A stretch of DNA of 64,000 bases from Macrosoma leucophasiata (GCA_036365455.1 JAWQUS010000008.1:21993501-22057500), one strand, 5' to 3'; counted from the stretch's first letter, positions 36,570-48,487 are shown. Made by a program: numbers and translations. Notes: generated from the sequence alone by a model not told the origin.

Positions 36570-37924
36570 ATCAGACAGTCTGATTATTAATTATTTTATG
36601 ATTTTTACATTCAGCTTGCAACAAGGAGAAATACGGGAATAGGTCGACAATTTTTTTTCTTAATACGTCAACATGTCCTAAATATTGAACAACTACTGTA
36701 AGTAAAATAAATTGTATACTTAATTATTTCGAATAATCTGCAGAGGTGCAAACAAGCGAATAACGCAATGACTGAGCCGAGGTCAAATGTCGTAACTATG
36801 TTTTAAAGCGAAGCCTGCTAATAGGTGATGACAACTATTCGGTAGTCAAGCTACAGATTCTGTAGTTCTACTACGTAAAACTACGAACATTACTTCGTCA
36901 GTTGCACGAGCATCAAAAATGCAAGACACTGCTTGTCAAACCGTTATAACACTATCAAATCGTCGTCATCGAATTTTATTGGTACTTGAACAACTTTTCC
37001 TATTTAACTTTTTATACGATATAGATAATTTAATATAGGTATGAATTACAATGTTCTACCCCGAATCTATGTGTGCAAATGCCTTGACAAGGTATTAATT
37101 CAAGTCCTCAGAATCATCGTCAGAATTATTGTTGATTAAATTATCTTTCGATGAACGAAATGTAGGTACAACTAATGAAGGTAAATACTTTACTAAATAA
37201 GGACATACCCCTTTAACAATACATTTTGAAATGTAAAACTCGACAAGACGTTGTTATTTACTATTTTATTATAATTTCGATAGTTACAATTAAAAGCGCT
37301 ATGCTTTTGTAAACTAAACTGCAAACATTATAATCAGATAAAAAATATCCACTTTCAATTAGGCAAGGATGTGCCAACGAAACCTACTAAAAAATCACAA
37401 TTATGAAACAAGACAAATACATTATCAATGTATGTACCTACACACACATCTAATTTGTTTCAGAAATCAATTGATTCAATATTTTATCGGTTTTTTAAAA
37501 TATAACTGCTTACTATTGTTTCTAAATAGGATAACACTACTGTTGCTATTGTAGCAACATAAGGCGATTCCCACTTGACCTCAGTAACCATAAGGCCAAT
37601 TACAATTTAAGAGATAAAGCATAGGTAGTTGTTGCCTTTTTTTAATCATATCGATAAGAGGAATCTCTGAGGTCAGAGAGAGACAGGAGTTGGTTTCTAA
37701 AACATTAAGTTGTTAGACTGATCAATAATGTATAAAGATAAACCTACGATTCTTCGAAATGAAGAGGCTATTTTGATTGACATAGCTAATCGGCAGACTA
37801 ATTAATATAATACCCATACTGCGGTCTTCGTCAGCTGAAATAATACATTTCCACTTATCTCATCATCATTCCCCGTTCTCTGTCAAAGCACTGAAAAATG
37901 GCAATGCTTCAATAACTAAATAAA
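36570..37924. other. No gene recognised
   Basis: No supported exon or clear repeat. The short frame near 37369-37554 has no recognisable features. Confidence 0.4.
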
Positions 37925-38462
37925 ATAAAATCGTTTATCTAAACTAATATTATAAAGAGGTAATATTTTTTTGTTTGTTTGTTTTGAATAGGCTCAATAA
38001 CTACTGGACCGATTTTAACAATTATTTCACTATTCGAAAGCTATATTATCCACGGGTTACATAGGCTATATTTTATTTTGAAAAAAAATAGGGTTCCGTA
38101 AGATATTTGGGTTTTTCAGACACAAGGTGTAAAAAATCATCCAGGTAAATTACTTATTTTGCGTACGCTGCTTAAACTATAAAAGATATCGAGGAATATC
38201 TTCACTATTCGAAAAAGCTACATTATCCACGGGTAACATAGGCTATATTTTATTTTGGGAAAATAGGGTTCCGTAAGATTTTTGGGTTTTTCAGACACAA
38301 GGTGTAAAAAAACAATTAGAAAAGTTACTCATTTTGCGTACGCTGCCTAAACTATAGAAGATATCGAGGAAGGCTTTAGGCTATATCTATAATCATCACG
38401 CTAAGACAAATAGGAGAGGTAGGTAATATTGCACCCGCGCGAAGCAGGGGCGGGCCGCTAGT
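37925..38462 (+). mobile_element. Non-autonomous Helitron
   Basis: Starts in sequence with GGCTCAATAACTACTGGACC, found in many lepidopteran Helitrons. It ends with a GC-rich hairpin-like GCGCGAAGCAGGGGCGGGCC and terminal GCTAGTT. An internal segment of about 170-190 bp is present twice in tandem: TTCACTATTCGAAA begins each unit, and AGACACAAGGTGTAAAAAA recurs. No protein is encoded. Confidence 0.75.
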
Positions 38463-40372
38463 TGATTATAAACATTGAACTATAAATATGCCGGCGGCAC
38501 GTACCTACATTTTATCGATATTAAAATGGAAATTGTTACCATGTAGCGTGCAGAATCTATAAGATTTTCCTGGGAATTTGGACGAGTCAACGTCATAAAA
38601 GATTCACAGATCCAGCGGGAAGCATCGAGTTAAAGGTTAATTGAATTATCGCAGCTCGACGTCTCTTGAATTGACTGCATGTTCTATACGCTCATCTTGA
38701 ACTCGAAACTATAAGAAAAAAGCTAAACATATTTAGAACTAGCTGCAAATACTGAACAATAATTTTATTTAATACTACGCGGCTAAAGTCGCGGGCACAG
38801 CTAGTCTAAATTAAATACGTTTATTTAAACCGCATTAAACTCTGCTTAAAAGTTTTGAAGCAGTGCTCAAAGTAAATTTTCAATTGACCGTAACTTCATT
38901 GTACCTTAACCGATTTTGACAAAACAAAGTTTTGACAACGCTCCTAATTAAATGTAAAACAGCGTTCAAATCCGTTGAGTAGTTTAGTTAAGTTATAACG
39001 TACTAGACAGATACCGGACACGTATTAGATTTATGAAAAAAAAAATTTTAGTTCCAATTTCAAGTATGGAGATTCCCCATAATTTATTATTACTAAACAT
39101 AAAGCGGTTCACAGAAAGCATCTATCTCTCCCACGAGTCTTAAAAATGTAGTGCTAATAGTTTGAGAGTAAATTGACAGACAGATAGACATGACGAATCT
39201 ATAAGAGTGCCTGCTTTTGCCAATCAGCTGCGGAACTCTAAAAAACAAGGAAAAGGCTCAGAAGTGAAGTAGAAAGTGCGAAGATTGAACGTAAATAAAG
39301 TCCACTAAAGCCTAAATTACCTTCTGTCATTTATTTAACGTTGACCAAATGGACAGAATACGGTCATCGGAAGTTGTCGGACCAGATAATATAGGGTTTC
39401 GTCAACTTAATGAGCAGGGTAACCGAAAATACGAATACCCTTTATCTTAAAATCTCAAATTTAAATCGCTTAATTTTCACAAAACTAGACATGCATCTTG
39501 GACGAATGTAGTGCTAACAGTCGAATGATTGTGATATTCAAACGGGCAATTAGACCGATGGAACTTATTATTGCACGTCATGATATGACCAACAATTGTA
39601 CAGTTCACGTGATGGTAAGTGAACCTAGAAAATCTATAATATAAAAATAAGTCGGGTTTTCCTTCCTGACGCTATAACTCCAGAACGCACGCACCGATTT
39701 CCACGGTTTTGAATTCGTTGGAAAGATCTCGGGCTCCGTGAGGTTTATTGCAAAGAAGGAATATAAAACGACATCCACGCGGGCGAAGCCGCGGGCAACA
39801 GCCATTTCCACATAAAAACAGAGATTTCAATGTCAAGGTGCGTTGTCACTCCTGAATACTGAGGTATGAAAATTTCATACCTTATTCTTAAGAAAAAGGT
39901 CACTTTTTTAATTGCGACATATTTTCTTTTCTGTTGGTAATAAAAACTCATTCAATGACATACACAATAAATGTTCTTTACCCATTTTCTAAAAATACGT
40001 ATATCAGTAACGTTGAGTACATAAGATAACATAATAATTTGCAACTGATAAATCGCTAATGCAGTCTATGATGTTGCTCAGACAAAAATAAACCTTGTTT
40101 AATAGAAATGACGTAATATCTAAGGTGGATCTAACATATCTGGTGTTGCTGACATACGTTTTTGTGAATTATGTAAATGAATAATGCTCGAACTGCTATT
40201 TACGGCTTCGGTAGGTACAACAAATAAAGGGGGCCTTCAGTTTTGATGTCAATCCGCGATTAGGTATTTTATATTTCAATCCTCTTACATCAACATTTAA
40301 GAAAAAAGTGTGAGACGTTCACTTTATTTTTAATACTCTTCATAATTCAGAATTAACTTTATTATTAAGGTT
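38463..40372. repeat. Helitron-like and LINE-tail remnants
   Basis: 38765-38812 ends in CGCGGGCACAGCTAGT, a Helitron-type terminus. 39170-39240 resembles an RTE LINE tail. 39560-39620 resembles the start of repeat D. 39630-39800 is another Helitron-like piece with CACGCGGGCGAAGCCGCGGG. No host exon found. Confidence 0.5.
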
Positions 40373-40585
40373 ATATCGACTGCAGCAATTAACATAGTCG
40401 GAACTACATTTTGGCCAATTTTGTTTTATTCATAATATGGATATTCTAAGACTTCTAATCCAATAAAACAAAATTGAATCCATATTATATTGAATTGAAT
40501 CCATAATCCATATTATGGACATTATGCAATAAAACAAAATTGGCCAAAATGTAGTTCCGACTATGTTAATTGCTGCAGTCGATAT
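40373..40585. mobile_element. Foldback element with perfect 58-bp arms
   Basis: Arms 40373-40430 and 40528-40585 are perfectly complementary over 58 bp. The interior continues imperfectly (CATAATATGG blocks). No coding capacity. A MITE or a recent inverted duplication. Confidence 0.9.
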
Positions 40586-41782
40586 GTATGCCATCATAAA
40601 TCACAAATATTCTAACTAAAAATTGTTGTAATTGGTGATCTTAGAGATAAATCTGCAATTTTTTTTATTTTTTTTTAATGTAACATTATTATTGTTGTAT
40701 TAGTTGTTATGTATTTACATGTTGAATCTCACAAAAATAGCTTAGCAAAGTATAAATATGAAAGAGACAATAAAAACAATTTACTATTGGATTTATTAGA
40801 TTTTGGACAAAATATAAAAAAGAAAATATCCCATCTTCATTAGGCATAGACACATAGAAGTTATAAACTTCATTACCTAGACAGTTTTAAATCGATTTTC
40901 AATGACAGATTGGGATTTCAAATGACAATTAGCGGAACAAACATTCAAGTTGCAATACCTCATTTGTTTGTACAGACATACTGTTATGCTTACAAACATA
41001 ATATATGTGAGCAACTCGATTAACTTTAAATTCCGGACCGAATCCGAATTTTACGTTACCATTAATTTTTAAATTACTGACTCGCCGACTATTTATTTAA
41101 AAATATATTAATTGAATTACAAGTTTGCCAAAATTAACACCTTAATTACAGGTAACCCCTTATCGCTATATCAACACTAAGCAAACGGAAATTGTGGCCA
41201 GAAATTACCCAAACGATGTAAATTTGTATATTAATCATTCTGTCATGAATCACACATTAAATTACGGACAGGATACTTATATAATTAGTTAGTTTTTAAA
41301 ATGTACAATTTTGCTTCAATAGGAATCTCACAAATTCATGCCCAAGTTTAGTACTAAAAGTGCACATCGACAGCATTCTTGCTCAGACAAAAATAAAAGT
41401 CAATCATAATGAGAATTCCGTGACCGGACTAAATCCAAAAGCATCTTAAACACCCCAAAATAGCTCGAGAGCCGATGTTATTAGCATAGGCAGAAGACGC
41501 GTCAAGGATGTACTGCTTTTATTGAAACTTATTCAAACATTCAACATAAATATCACGTGCGTAATCTCGCGAGGTGCGGTCGGAGGTGAAGGAATGTCAA
41601 CCTTAGCTATAAAACGGCGATCACAAACAATACGCTGGACCGTGTGCTGCGACTGCGAGGGGCGCTCGGTAAAAGGTACCTACCTACTCGCACTACTCCC
41701 TATAGGCATTAGGAAGGTGCGCCAATATAAAATTACACACAAAGCACAAAGGAACTGAGCAATAAAACCGGAGCGAGATTAA
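40586..41782. other. No gene recognised
   Basis: A small GC-richer patch at 41560-41700 contains a 78-codon frame without recognisable features. Confidence 0.4.
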
Positions 41783-42187
41783 CACCCATATTCTAAGACG
41801 TTACTCGAAACATTCCTTGACTCACACTCAGCTGAGGACACTTTATGGGGACGCCTCGAAATCCATATTCTTAGTTGTATTTTGACAGTAACTCATGTGT
41901 ACGGATTATCATAAATATAATTCAGAAAGTCTTGAGAATCTATTTATATATAAAAGTATGGTATTTAATTATATTTCCAGACAGTTTCGACACGAAAAAC
42001 TGTGAAATGTAAATAATCCTCGAAACTTCAAGGTAGGTCGTGAGGTACCTTGGAGTTTGACAGTTGCTTTCTTACCTCAAACGGAGGAGAATGTCGAGTT
42101 CACGTTATTAGTTACAACTAAGAATACCAATTCCCTTGAGTAAGGTTGAGTTAAGGTCGAGGTTACGACTTAGAATATGGGTGTAAA
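41783..42187. mobile_element. MITE with long imperfect terminal inverted repeats
   Basis: Left end ACACCCATATTCTAAG is mirrored by CTTAGAATATGGGTGT at the right. A second symmetric block (ATTCTTAGTTGTA near 41870 and TACAACTAAGAAT near 42113) extends the inverted structure. About 405 bp, non-coding, about 0.8 kb upstream of gene 2. Confidence 0.75.
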
Positions 42188-42877
42188 TTTTCTATTTAGT
42201 TCCTTTTGAGATTGAGCTGTACAAGTGCAGTGTGGTTTTACACTTTTCTTGTAAGGGACTCATGATATACCTAAACGTTATATTGAATAACTGGAACACG
42301 TTTGAAGATGGTTATGTAAGGAATAAAATACCACAGTACATTAAACACGATAAATTAGTTATTATATCTTATATAGGTACATTTTATCAATAATCAAGCC
42401 CATTAATTCTCTTCATCTACTCACAGTTGCCGAATTTAAATATGCGCGCGATTTAGTTCGTCTCCATTCGTACGCCGACCAACACCTAGTCACATATCTG
42501 ATAACGTAGTCTGATAACAAACGATACCTAACTGAGTCATTCGACATATATCTGCTTACCGAGTTACAAAGTATAGTGAAGTGTTTTTATTATTAAGAGA
42601 GTGAAGAATAATTCAGTTTAATTCAATCATAAATTCATATTTCGTATCGATTTGGAAAGTGCTTCCAATTTCCAGGATATTTAACGTATTATAAATCACA
42701 GGTACTTCCTTGATAGTGATATTGATAAGAATGAATTCTTTACAACTGTGGTATGTAGTTTAAAAACTTATTCTTAACGTACCTAACGAGTAGTAGATTA
42801 GAATAACATGTTGAACAGCAAAACATAATTACAAAGACAAAGTTAACGAAAAAAAAGAAGCGTGGAAAGAAATCCGA
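42188..42877. other. Upstream region of gene 2
   Basis: No repeat recognised. It may hold distal regulatory sequence for gene 2. A slightly GC-richer patch lies at 42440-42500. Confidence 0.35.
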
Positions 42878-42884
42878 TATAAAT
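42878..42884 (+). promoter_or_regulatory. Candidate TATA box of gene 2
   Basis: TATAAAT followed by a GGGGACGCGG stretch lies about 118 bp before the predicted ATG. This would place transcription start near 42905-42915 with a roughly 85-nt leader. Position only; no experimental support. Confidence 0.5.
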
Positions 42885-42966
42885 GGGGACGCGGTGCGGC
42901 GAATTGAAACCGTAGCAATTATAAACAATAGCACGTCCGTTTTGCAGATTGCGCGAGTGTTGTGAG

Positions 42967-42978
42967 ATGGTGACGTGA
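42967..42978 (+). promoter_or_regulatory. Minimal upstream ORF of gene 2
   Basis: ATG GTG ACG TGA, a four-codon frame including its stop, ends 17 bases before the main ATG at 42996. If transcribed as proposed it would sit in the leader and could reduce initiation at the main start. Confidence 0.4.
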
Positions 42979-42995
42979 GAGTAGCGGAGTGGAGC

Positions 42996-43151
42996 ATGCG
43001 TGTGACGTGGGCGGTGCGGGTCACGCTAGTGCTGTGGGCCCTGGTGGCCCGCGGCCTGGCACAGCGCTCTACCCCCACCGTCTGCGAGGATGAGGCCTGT
43101 CGCTGCGACTCCTTCACCAGGGTCATTTGCGAATGCTCACAGGGTGATGAG
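42996..43151 (+). CDS. LRR-like membrane protein gene 2, exon 1 (signal peptide and N-cap)
   Basis: 52 codons ending in phase 0 at a GTACGT donor. The ATG at 42996 was chosen because it directly precedes a typical signal peptide: basic start, hydrophobic VTLVLWALVA core, cleavage near AQ at 22-23. An upstream in-frame GTG would add an unlikely charged extension. The remaining residues carry Cys at 30, 35, 37, 45 and 47. The C-x4-C-x-C-x7-C spacing resembles the N-terminal cap of leucine-rich-repeat proteins. Confidence 0.85.
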
Positions 43152-43277
43152 GTACGTATGCTCCGTCCTTACTTGCCTTTTTTAACAGATCGCACTCTAG
43201 GCAGCCCTTAATGCGACAGCAATCTCGCGAGCATTAGCGTACAGATAGCTGCACGCATGCTCCGCACCGTTTAGCGA

Positions 43278-43440
43278 AGCATGCGTGTGACGTGGAAGGT
43301 TTGGATCGCGCTGGTGCTGTCAGCCCGAGTGCACCGTCTTATCATTGTCTACGAGGATGAGGCCTTCAGAATTACGAGATACATATTCTCCTTGACTCCC
43401 TTTTTATAATACTTACAAGTGGCGCTCTAAGCAGCAATGA
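43278..43440 (+). pseudogene. Decayed duplicate of gene 2 exon 1
   Basis: Within intron 1, starting 285 bp after the real exon. The first 18 bases match 42993-43010 exactly, including the ATG. Further matching blocks follow: GTGCTGT, CGAGGATGAGGCCT, a GAGATACATATTCTCC block matching the exon 1 donor region, and GCGCTCTAAGCAGC. The splice donor GT has become AT, and the frame stops after 42 codons. The copy covers exon plus donor flank, so it arose by local DNA duplication, then suffered small deletions. Confidence 0.85.
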
Positions 43441-43945
43441 GACATCAGTTAGTTAGGTTAGTCATAGTTTAGGATCAGACACCTGATCCAAAAATAAACA
43501 GCACATTGTCCCCAATGAACTCCCATTAGCTGAAGATTGCCTAGCCATAGTTCAGCGTTAGGGTAACTAATTAACATTTAACTACGCTGCTTTGGCGTGC
43601 GTATCCAATCAAATTTTCACGTGCTTTGTAGGTATGTTCTAAAAACAACTTGAGTTGCGTGATGTGTGCTGTGCGAATAGGTCAGCATAGTACCAATCAT
43701 TAGGTACAAGTTATATGTAACGGACAAGACGACGAGCAGCGGCTCAGTATGTTTCATATGATCCTACTACTATAACTAGCAAAATCCCAGTCACAATACG
43801 CAATACTCTTTGTTTTATTAGTCATCTAAGAAGAGGAGTGAATAAACTAGGTATAATTTTCATTAAAATGACAGAATTGATGTTAATTATTAGTCACTCT
43901 AACTAGAGATACTTCCTAACACATACCTTTTCCTGGTATTTGCAG

Positions 43946-45121
43946 GAGGTGACATTAAGACCCGACGGAGCCTACAGAGTACCCTCAACTGCAACCGAAA
44001 TCATAATCAATGGATGCGCCCGAGTTCACTTTCTGCCGGATACAGTTCGGCAACTTTTACGGCTACGCGCGGTTGAACTGACAAACATAAGCCACGTGGT
44101 CATTAATGAGCGCGCTTTATCGTGGTCTCCCTTCTCTAGAGATAGTGAATTGAGTGTCGGGATCCGGATTATTATAAACAATTGTACAGTAAACGAGATC
44201 GCCTCACACGCGATTCAGGGGCGAGTCGACGATATAATCTTTAGTGATAGTAGAATAAGCAACCTCAAACCGTTCGCATTCTCTAGTCTCACGGGTGTTA
44301 AGAACATAGAACTTACAAACAATATGTTTGACAACATAGAAATACAAACGTTCAAGAAGTTTACAACATCTAACTTCCTCTTGCGAGGCGGAACCATCCG
44401 AAAGCTGCCCAGTAGGTTTTTATCAGATGTAGAAGTGACAAATTTGTTCCGAATGGAAGGCGTCACCGTAAGGTATTTATCTAGTCTGACATTCCTTGTC
44501 AGTTCACCAAAGAGAGTTTTGATAGAGAGTAACATAATAGACATATTAGAAGGTGACGGTTTTCACATAAGCACCAGAGGGCCGATCACGTTTAGAAATA
44601 ATACTGTGACGATACTTAGAAAAGGTGCCTTTTTCGGCTTAACCGTTGATCCAGAAGTGACGTCAGTAATGGGTAGACAAGAGTTATTGATCGATAACAA
44701 CACAATAACCGACTTGACACCCTCATCTTTAATGCACAATAGAACAACAGTGACAATGCGCGTGGACGGTTTGAACCTAAACAGAACGTGTACATGTGAG
44801 CTGGCCGAGGAGTGGAAGGAGATATTGAATGAGCAAGGAGGCATCATCACTTGCTGGTACACATTAGAAGACCATTTCATCTCGCTGCCTACTTTTGTCG
44901 ACAGCCGGTGTGGAGCGTTCAAACAGAACTTCTGGATATTCGTCGTCGTAGGAGTCTTACTAATTCTGCTCGCTGCTTCCGTGGCGATTTTCTTCATAGT
45001 AAAACGTGAAAACGAAAAGAAAAAGAAGCTACGAATAGTGATGCCAGACGGAAAGACGTACAGAGAGACTGAATTTCATATAGTGGTGGAAAGAGCCGAG
45101 CTACTGACCACTGATTTATGA
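43946..45121 (+). CDS. LRR-like single-pass membrane protein gene 2, exon 2
   Basis: Completes a 443-residue protein; I do not recognise a named orthologue. The acceptor TTTGCAG at 43945 continues the frame in phase 0. Residues 53-330 form repeated LRR-like units (ISNLKPFAFSSLTG, ILRKGAFFGL, ITDLTPSSL) with several N-glycosylation sequons (NCT, NNT, NRT). A C-terminal cap has CTC at 334-336 and Cys at 355 and 374. Residues 381-403 are a clear membrane segment (IFVVVGVLLILLAASVAIFF), followed by a basic stop-transfer KRENEKKKK and a 40-residue tail. Type I surface protein, perhaps a receptor or adhesion molecule. The ectodomain plan and first intron phase match the gene at 12919-26287; gene 1 has several ectodomain introns that this gene lacks. 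Confidence 0.92.
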   Translation, partial: EVTLRPDGAYRVPSTATEIIINGCARVHFLPDTVRQLLRLRAVELTNISHVVINERALSWSPFSRDSELSVGIRIIINNCTVNEIASHAIQGRVDDIIFSDSRISNLKPFAFSSLTGVKNIELTNNMFDNIEIQTFKKFTTSNFLLRGGTIRKLPSRFLSDVEVTNLFRMEGVTVRYLSSLTFLVSSPKRVLIESNIIDILEGDGFHISTRGPITFRNNTVTILRKGAFFGLTVDPEVTSVMGRQELLIDNNTITDLTPSSLMHNRTTVTMRVDGLNLNRTCTCELAEEWKEILNEQGGIITCWYTLEDHFISLPTFVDSRCGAFKQNFWIFVVVGVLLILLAASVAIFFIVKRENEKKKKLRIVMPDGKTYRETEFHIVVERAELLTTDL

Positions 45122-46700
45122 TTGAATTGCGTTTTACGTTAAAGGTCAATTGATCTCCGCCTCCGGGTGCTCCAAAGGCAACTGATAAACGAGAGCCTAT
45201 TTAGTTCGAGGTTCTTTATTCTACATCGAACATTCCACGAGTGACTCTCATTTAATAATAGATTAGTGGTCTACCTCAGTGTATATTAAAACAGTCGTGC
45301 CAAGTGTAGTTTATTGAGTTAAGTCGATCAGTATTATGCAAATTGACTAACGGGCAATTTGTTTGTTAGCCGCTGCATTAAATTATTTGTACGTAAATGT
45401 TTACTTTATTATTAAAATAAAACAGTACAAATCGTTGTTGTCATGTTTATTTTCGTAATTCACTCCATAATTTTGGCACATTTTGTGAATTAAGTTGATC
45501 AAATACAAGTAATATTCTTTCCTAATGTCTTAGTGACAGCAATATGTGCACTTGTAATCTTATCTTGTTATTGTTAACTTTGTTTATATTTCGGGATTGT
45601 TGTCATTAAGTTTTAATATTATTTGTATCGGACTTCAATATACCTAAGTGTACTACGATTCATTAAATCGATGTAATGATACAATGCGAATAAAATCAAA
45701 TATTTTTGCGTGTGTTCAAATGGGGCACAATGTCTGTTACTTAAAAGACTTTTTCCTGTTTTCTTAATGGTTCATTGTTAGGTAAATGTGCATATACATA
45801 TACTGTCTTATGGGTAAAACAGTGAGTAAATGTATTTCATTGCAATAAAGCGATAACATTAATAATCAGTACATGAATAATTGAATATTTAATCAAATCA
45901 ATATTACTATTATTTTATAAACATATTACAGCTAATAAATAATTATCTCGTGTATGACCCAGGAAAGCATACGCTACGCATTTCATTTACTATGTCATTA
46001 GAAGGAGAAACATAAATAAAACCGACAACCGTCAACGGAAATACGTACCTACCTATATTGTCATGATGTTGTCAAATGATATTATCTATCTATTAGTTAA
46101 ATACTTGGTGAGTTAACATTACCTGACTGTAATTATTGTAGTCAGAGAATTGGTATACCATGTGTTTAGACATATAATAGAGCCATTTTCTGCAAAGCGA
46201 ACTGTAATATAACGCAACATGACTTGCGAGTTTTGCAACCTGTGTCCGCTTACTTCACTTTTATTTATACTAGATTTTAATATAAATATTGTCCTGCAAC
46301 TGCTGCTTTAGCGAAACTTGTTTTATAATTATTCAAACTGTTAAATCATTGTGGACGACTACACGTTAAAAAAATGGGTATTTGAAAAAAAAATTTTTTT
46401 GCGATAAATAGAAAGATTATAAATAAATTTTATAACAAAACTATTTTTAATATTTTCTTTTTGCAATAATTCATAACGTATATCAAAATAAAAATAAGTT
46501 TTTGAATCCAGTACCGAAGACACGCCGACAGCTCCCGAACAAACCCGAGTGCATGTGACGTCATAGTGTTAGTTTCGACTCATAGTAGTTGATACAGAGA
46601 CAATACGTACAGTGTTTTGATCTATTTAATTCTGTTATGAAAACACAAATTTATATTGGAAATGTCGAATCTTAAAAGTTTTTCCTAATACAATTTTTAT
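45122..46700. other. 3' UTR candidate and unassigned DNA
   Basis: 45122-45715 is the probable 3' UTR of gene 2. 46370-46620 may be the left arm of a large imperfect inverted element (see findings). Confidence 0.4.
45689..45694 (+). terminator. Candidate polyadenylation signal of gene 2
   Basis: AATAAA followed by a TTTTTGCGTGTGTT GU-rich stretch, giving a 3' UTR near 600 nt. Another AATAAA at 45417-45422 is a possible proximal signal. Confidence 0.45.
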
Positions 46701-46710
46701 TTAATACATA

Positions 46711-47027
46711 AACGTAAACGTAACTTCACGCCTGTAATCCCCGAAGGGGTAGGCAGAGGTAAATGCATGCATTCAATCATACATGCAAACACCCACGACT
46801 CGCCGGTTACGTTTTTGCCCATGTAACAGGTGGCGAACCTGTTGCCATCTCCGGGCACATTACCAAACTCCGGGGTACTGGGAAACTTCCAGAAAATGGA
46901 AAAATCCCAATAGAAGCAGAGATAAAGGATTTTAAACCGTTATCTCTGATAGTCCCCGACCCGGGAATCGAACCCAGGACCTCCAGCGCAATAGTAGTGG
47001 CCTGCTACCACTACGCTACTGAGGCAG
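46711..47027 (-). repeat. tRNA-headed SINE (family A), complete
   Basis: 317 bp flanked by a perfect 11-bp target duplication TTTAATACATA (46700-46710 and 47028-47038). On the minus strand it opens with TAGCGTAGTGGTAGCAGG (A-box-like) and has GGTTCGATTCC (B box), then a body ending in GATTACAGGCGTGAAGTTAC. The best defined copy in the window and the reference for the others. Confidence 0.88.
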
Positions 47028-47038
47028 TTTAATACATA

Positions 47039-48190
47039 GAACTAGCCAAACTTAATAAATGTTTGATGGCGAGATGCGCTCTTTTTGTTACTTACCTAAC
47101 TGTCTCTAAATTACAAGATATGTACCATTATGTACGAATACTACAAAAACAACTCCTGGTAAAATGTTTTTAAATGTTCCCCAAGATGAAAAACGTCGAA
47201 ATAAATGGTTTCAAGCAGTGCACCGTGATAATCCAGAACCACAAATCGAAGACACTCAAATTCTATTTATTTGTATGTAGGTATGTATGTATGTATGGTT
47301 GTATGGAGATAAAAGTAGCCAAAGTAAATCCTAATATTACATCAACTACCTACCCGTGGAAGTCCCGTCAAAGTCGGATACACTCCAATTCTACTTATTT
47401 ATATGTAATATGTATGGATGTATGGAGATAAAAGTAGCTTAAGTTACTCCTTATCGCATCAGCTATCTGCCAGTGAAAGTCTCGTCAAAATCGGTAAAGC
47501 CGTTCCCAAGATTAGCCCCGCCAAACAAACAGACAGACAAAATTTGTAAAAAATGTTGTGTATACACATAGATATGCATTTAGTAAAAAGCGTTTTTTTA
47601 ATATTACAAACAGACACTCCAATTTTGTTTATTTGCATAGATTAAACTTACTTACTTACGCCAAAAAATTGGTTATCATAAATATATCAACATCAGGAAT
47701 ATTATCAGACTTTGCCTTTATAAATCCTTTGTCACACATAGCTACGCGGAATCAACTAACAATTTTTTTAGCAATAAATTTTCGATGTTTTTGGCAAGTC
47801 ACATATAGGTAATTGCGGTAAACGCTGTACTATTCTTGAACAGCTATAACATTATGACGTCACGACTAGGGGTGACCAATCGTGGCGCGTTCATACTCAC
47901 GTCATTTTTATTTAATTTTTATCAACTTTTAATTGCTTATAATTAATTGAAAAAAAAAATTTTTTTTTTAGTTTTTCGCATGACACTTCAATATAATTAA
48001 TAACAAAATTTTATAAAACAAAAAAGAACAATATTTTTTTTATTTTCAAATTCCCAATTATACTATTCTTTATGTTTATTTTGTAGTTAGTCAATTCACA
48101 ACCAGTTTCTATTATAACCCTACATGAGATTCTTGGAATTAATGCATCGTTATTATCATTATCAAATACTTAAAAGAGACAATATAATTT
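47039..48190. repeat. LINE tail with a tandem partial duplication
   Basis: 47255-47560 holds two related units of about 130-150 bp (TTCTATTTATTTGTATGTA / TTCTACTTATTTATATGTA, each followed by GTATGGAGATAAAAGTAGC). An AAACAGACAGACAAAATTTG LINE-type tail and the common tail repeat near 47590-47640 follow. 47820-48060 may be the right arm of a large inverted element. Confidence 0.55.
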
Positions 48191-48225
48191 TGTATTTTTT
48201 TTATGTATTGAAAGTGGCAAACAAG

Positions 48226-48487
48226 CATGCAGTTCACATTGATGTTAAGTGATGACTGCAGCCTATAGACACCCACACAAACACCCACCAAGGTCAAAAT
48301 GCAGATGCGTTACCACTCCTGAGGCCTAAGGTGTTATGCCTCTGTGCCGGGAATGACAGGGCCGTACATTACCACCTGACCGGAACACGGTAGTGCTGAA
48401 CACTACCATTTAGCAGCAAGTATATTAGGTAATACGGTGGTGCCTACGCCCGCGACCTCCGTCACTGAAGCTCTACCACCAGTAAAA
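48226..48487 (+). repeat. Interspersed repeat D, copy 1
   Basis: About 260 bp beginning CAAGCATGCAGTTCACATTG and ending CACTGAAGCTCTACCACC. Closely similar copies lie at 52801-53070 and 61505-61785, a reversed fragment at 59235-59375, and partial copies elsewhere. No tRNA head seen. Confidence 0.8.

Noticed and set aside
43281..43409. Functional alternative first exon of gene 2
   Set aside because: The donor GT is mutated and the frame ends after 42 codons without a usable donor.
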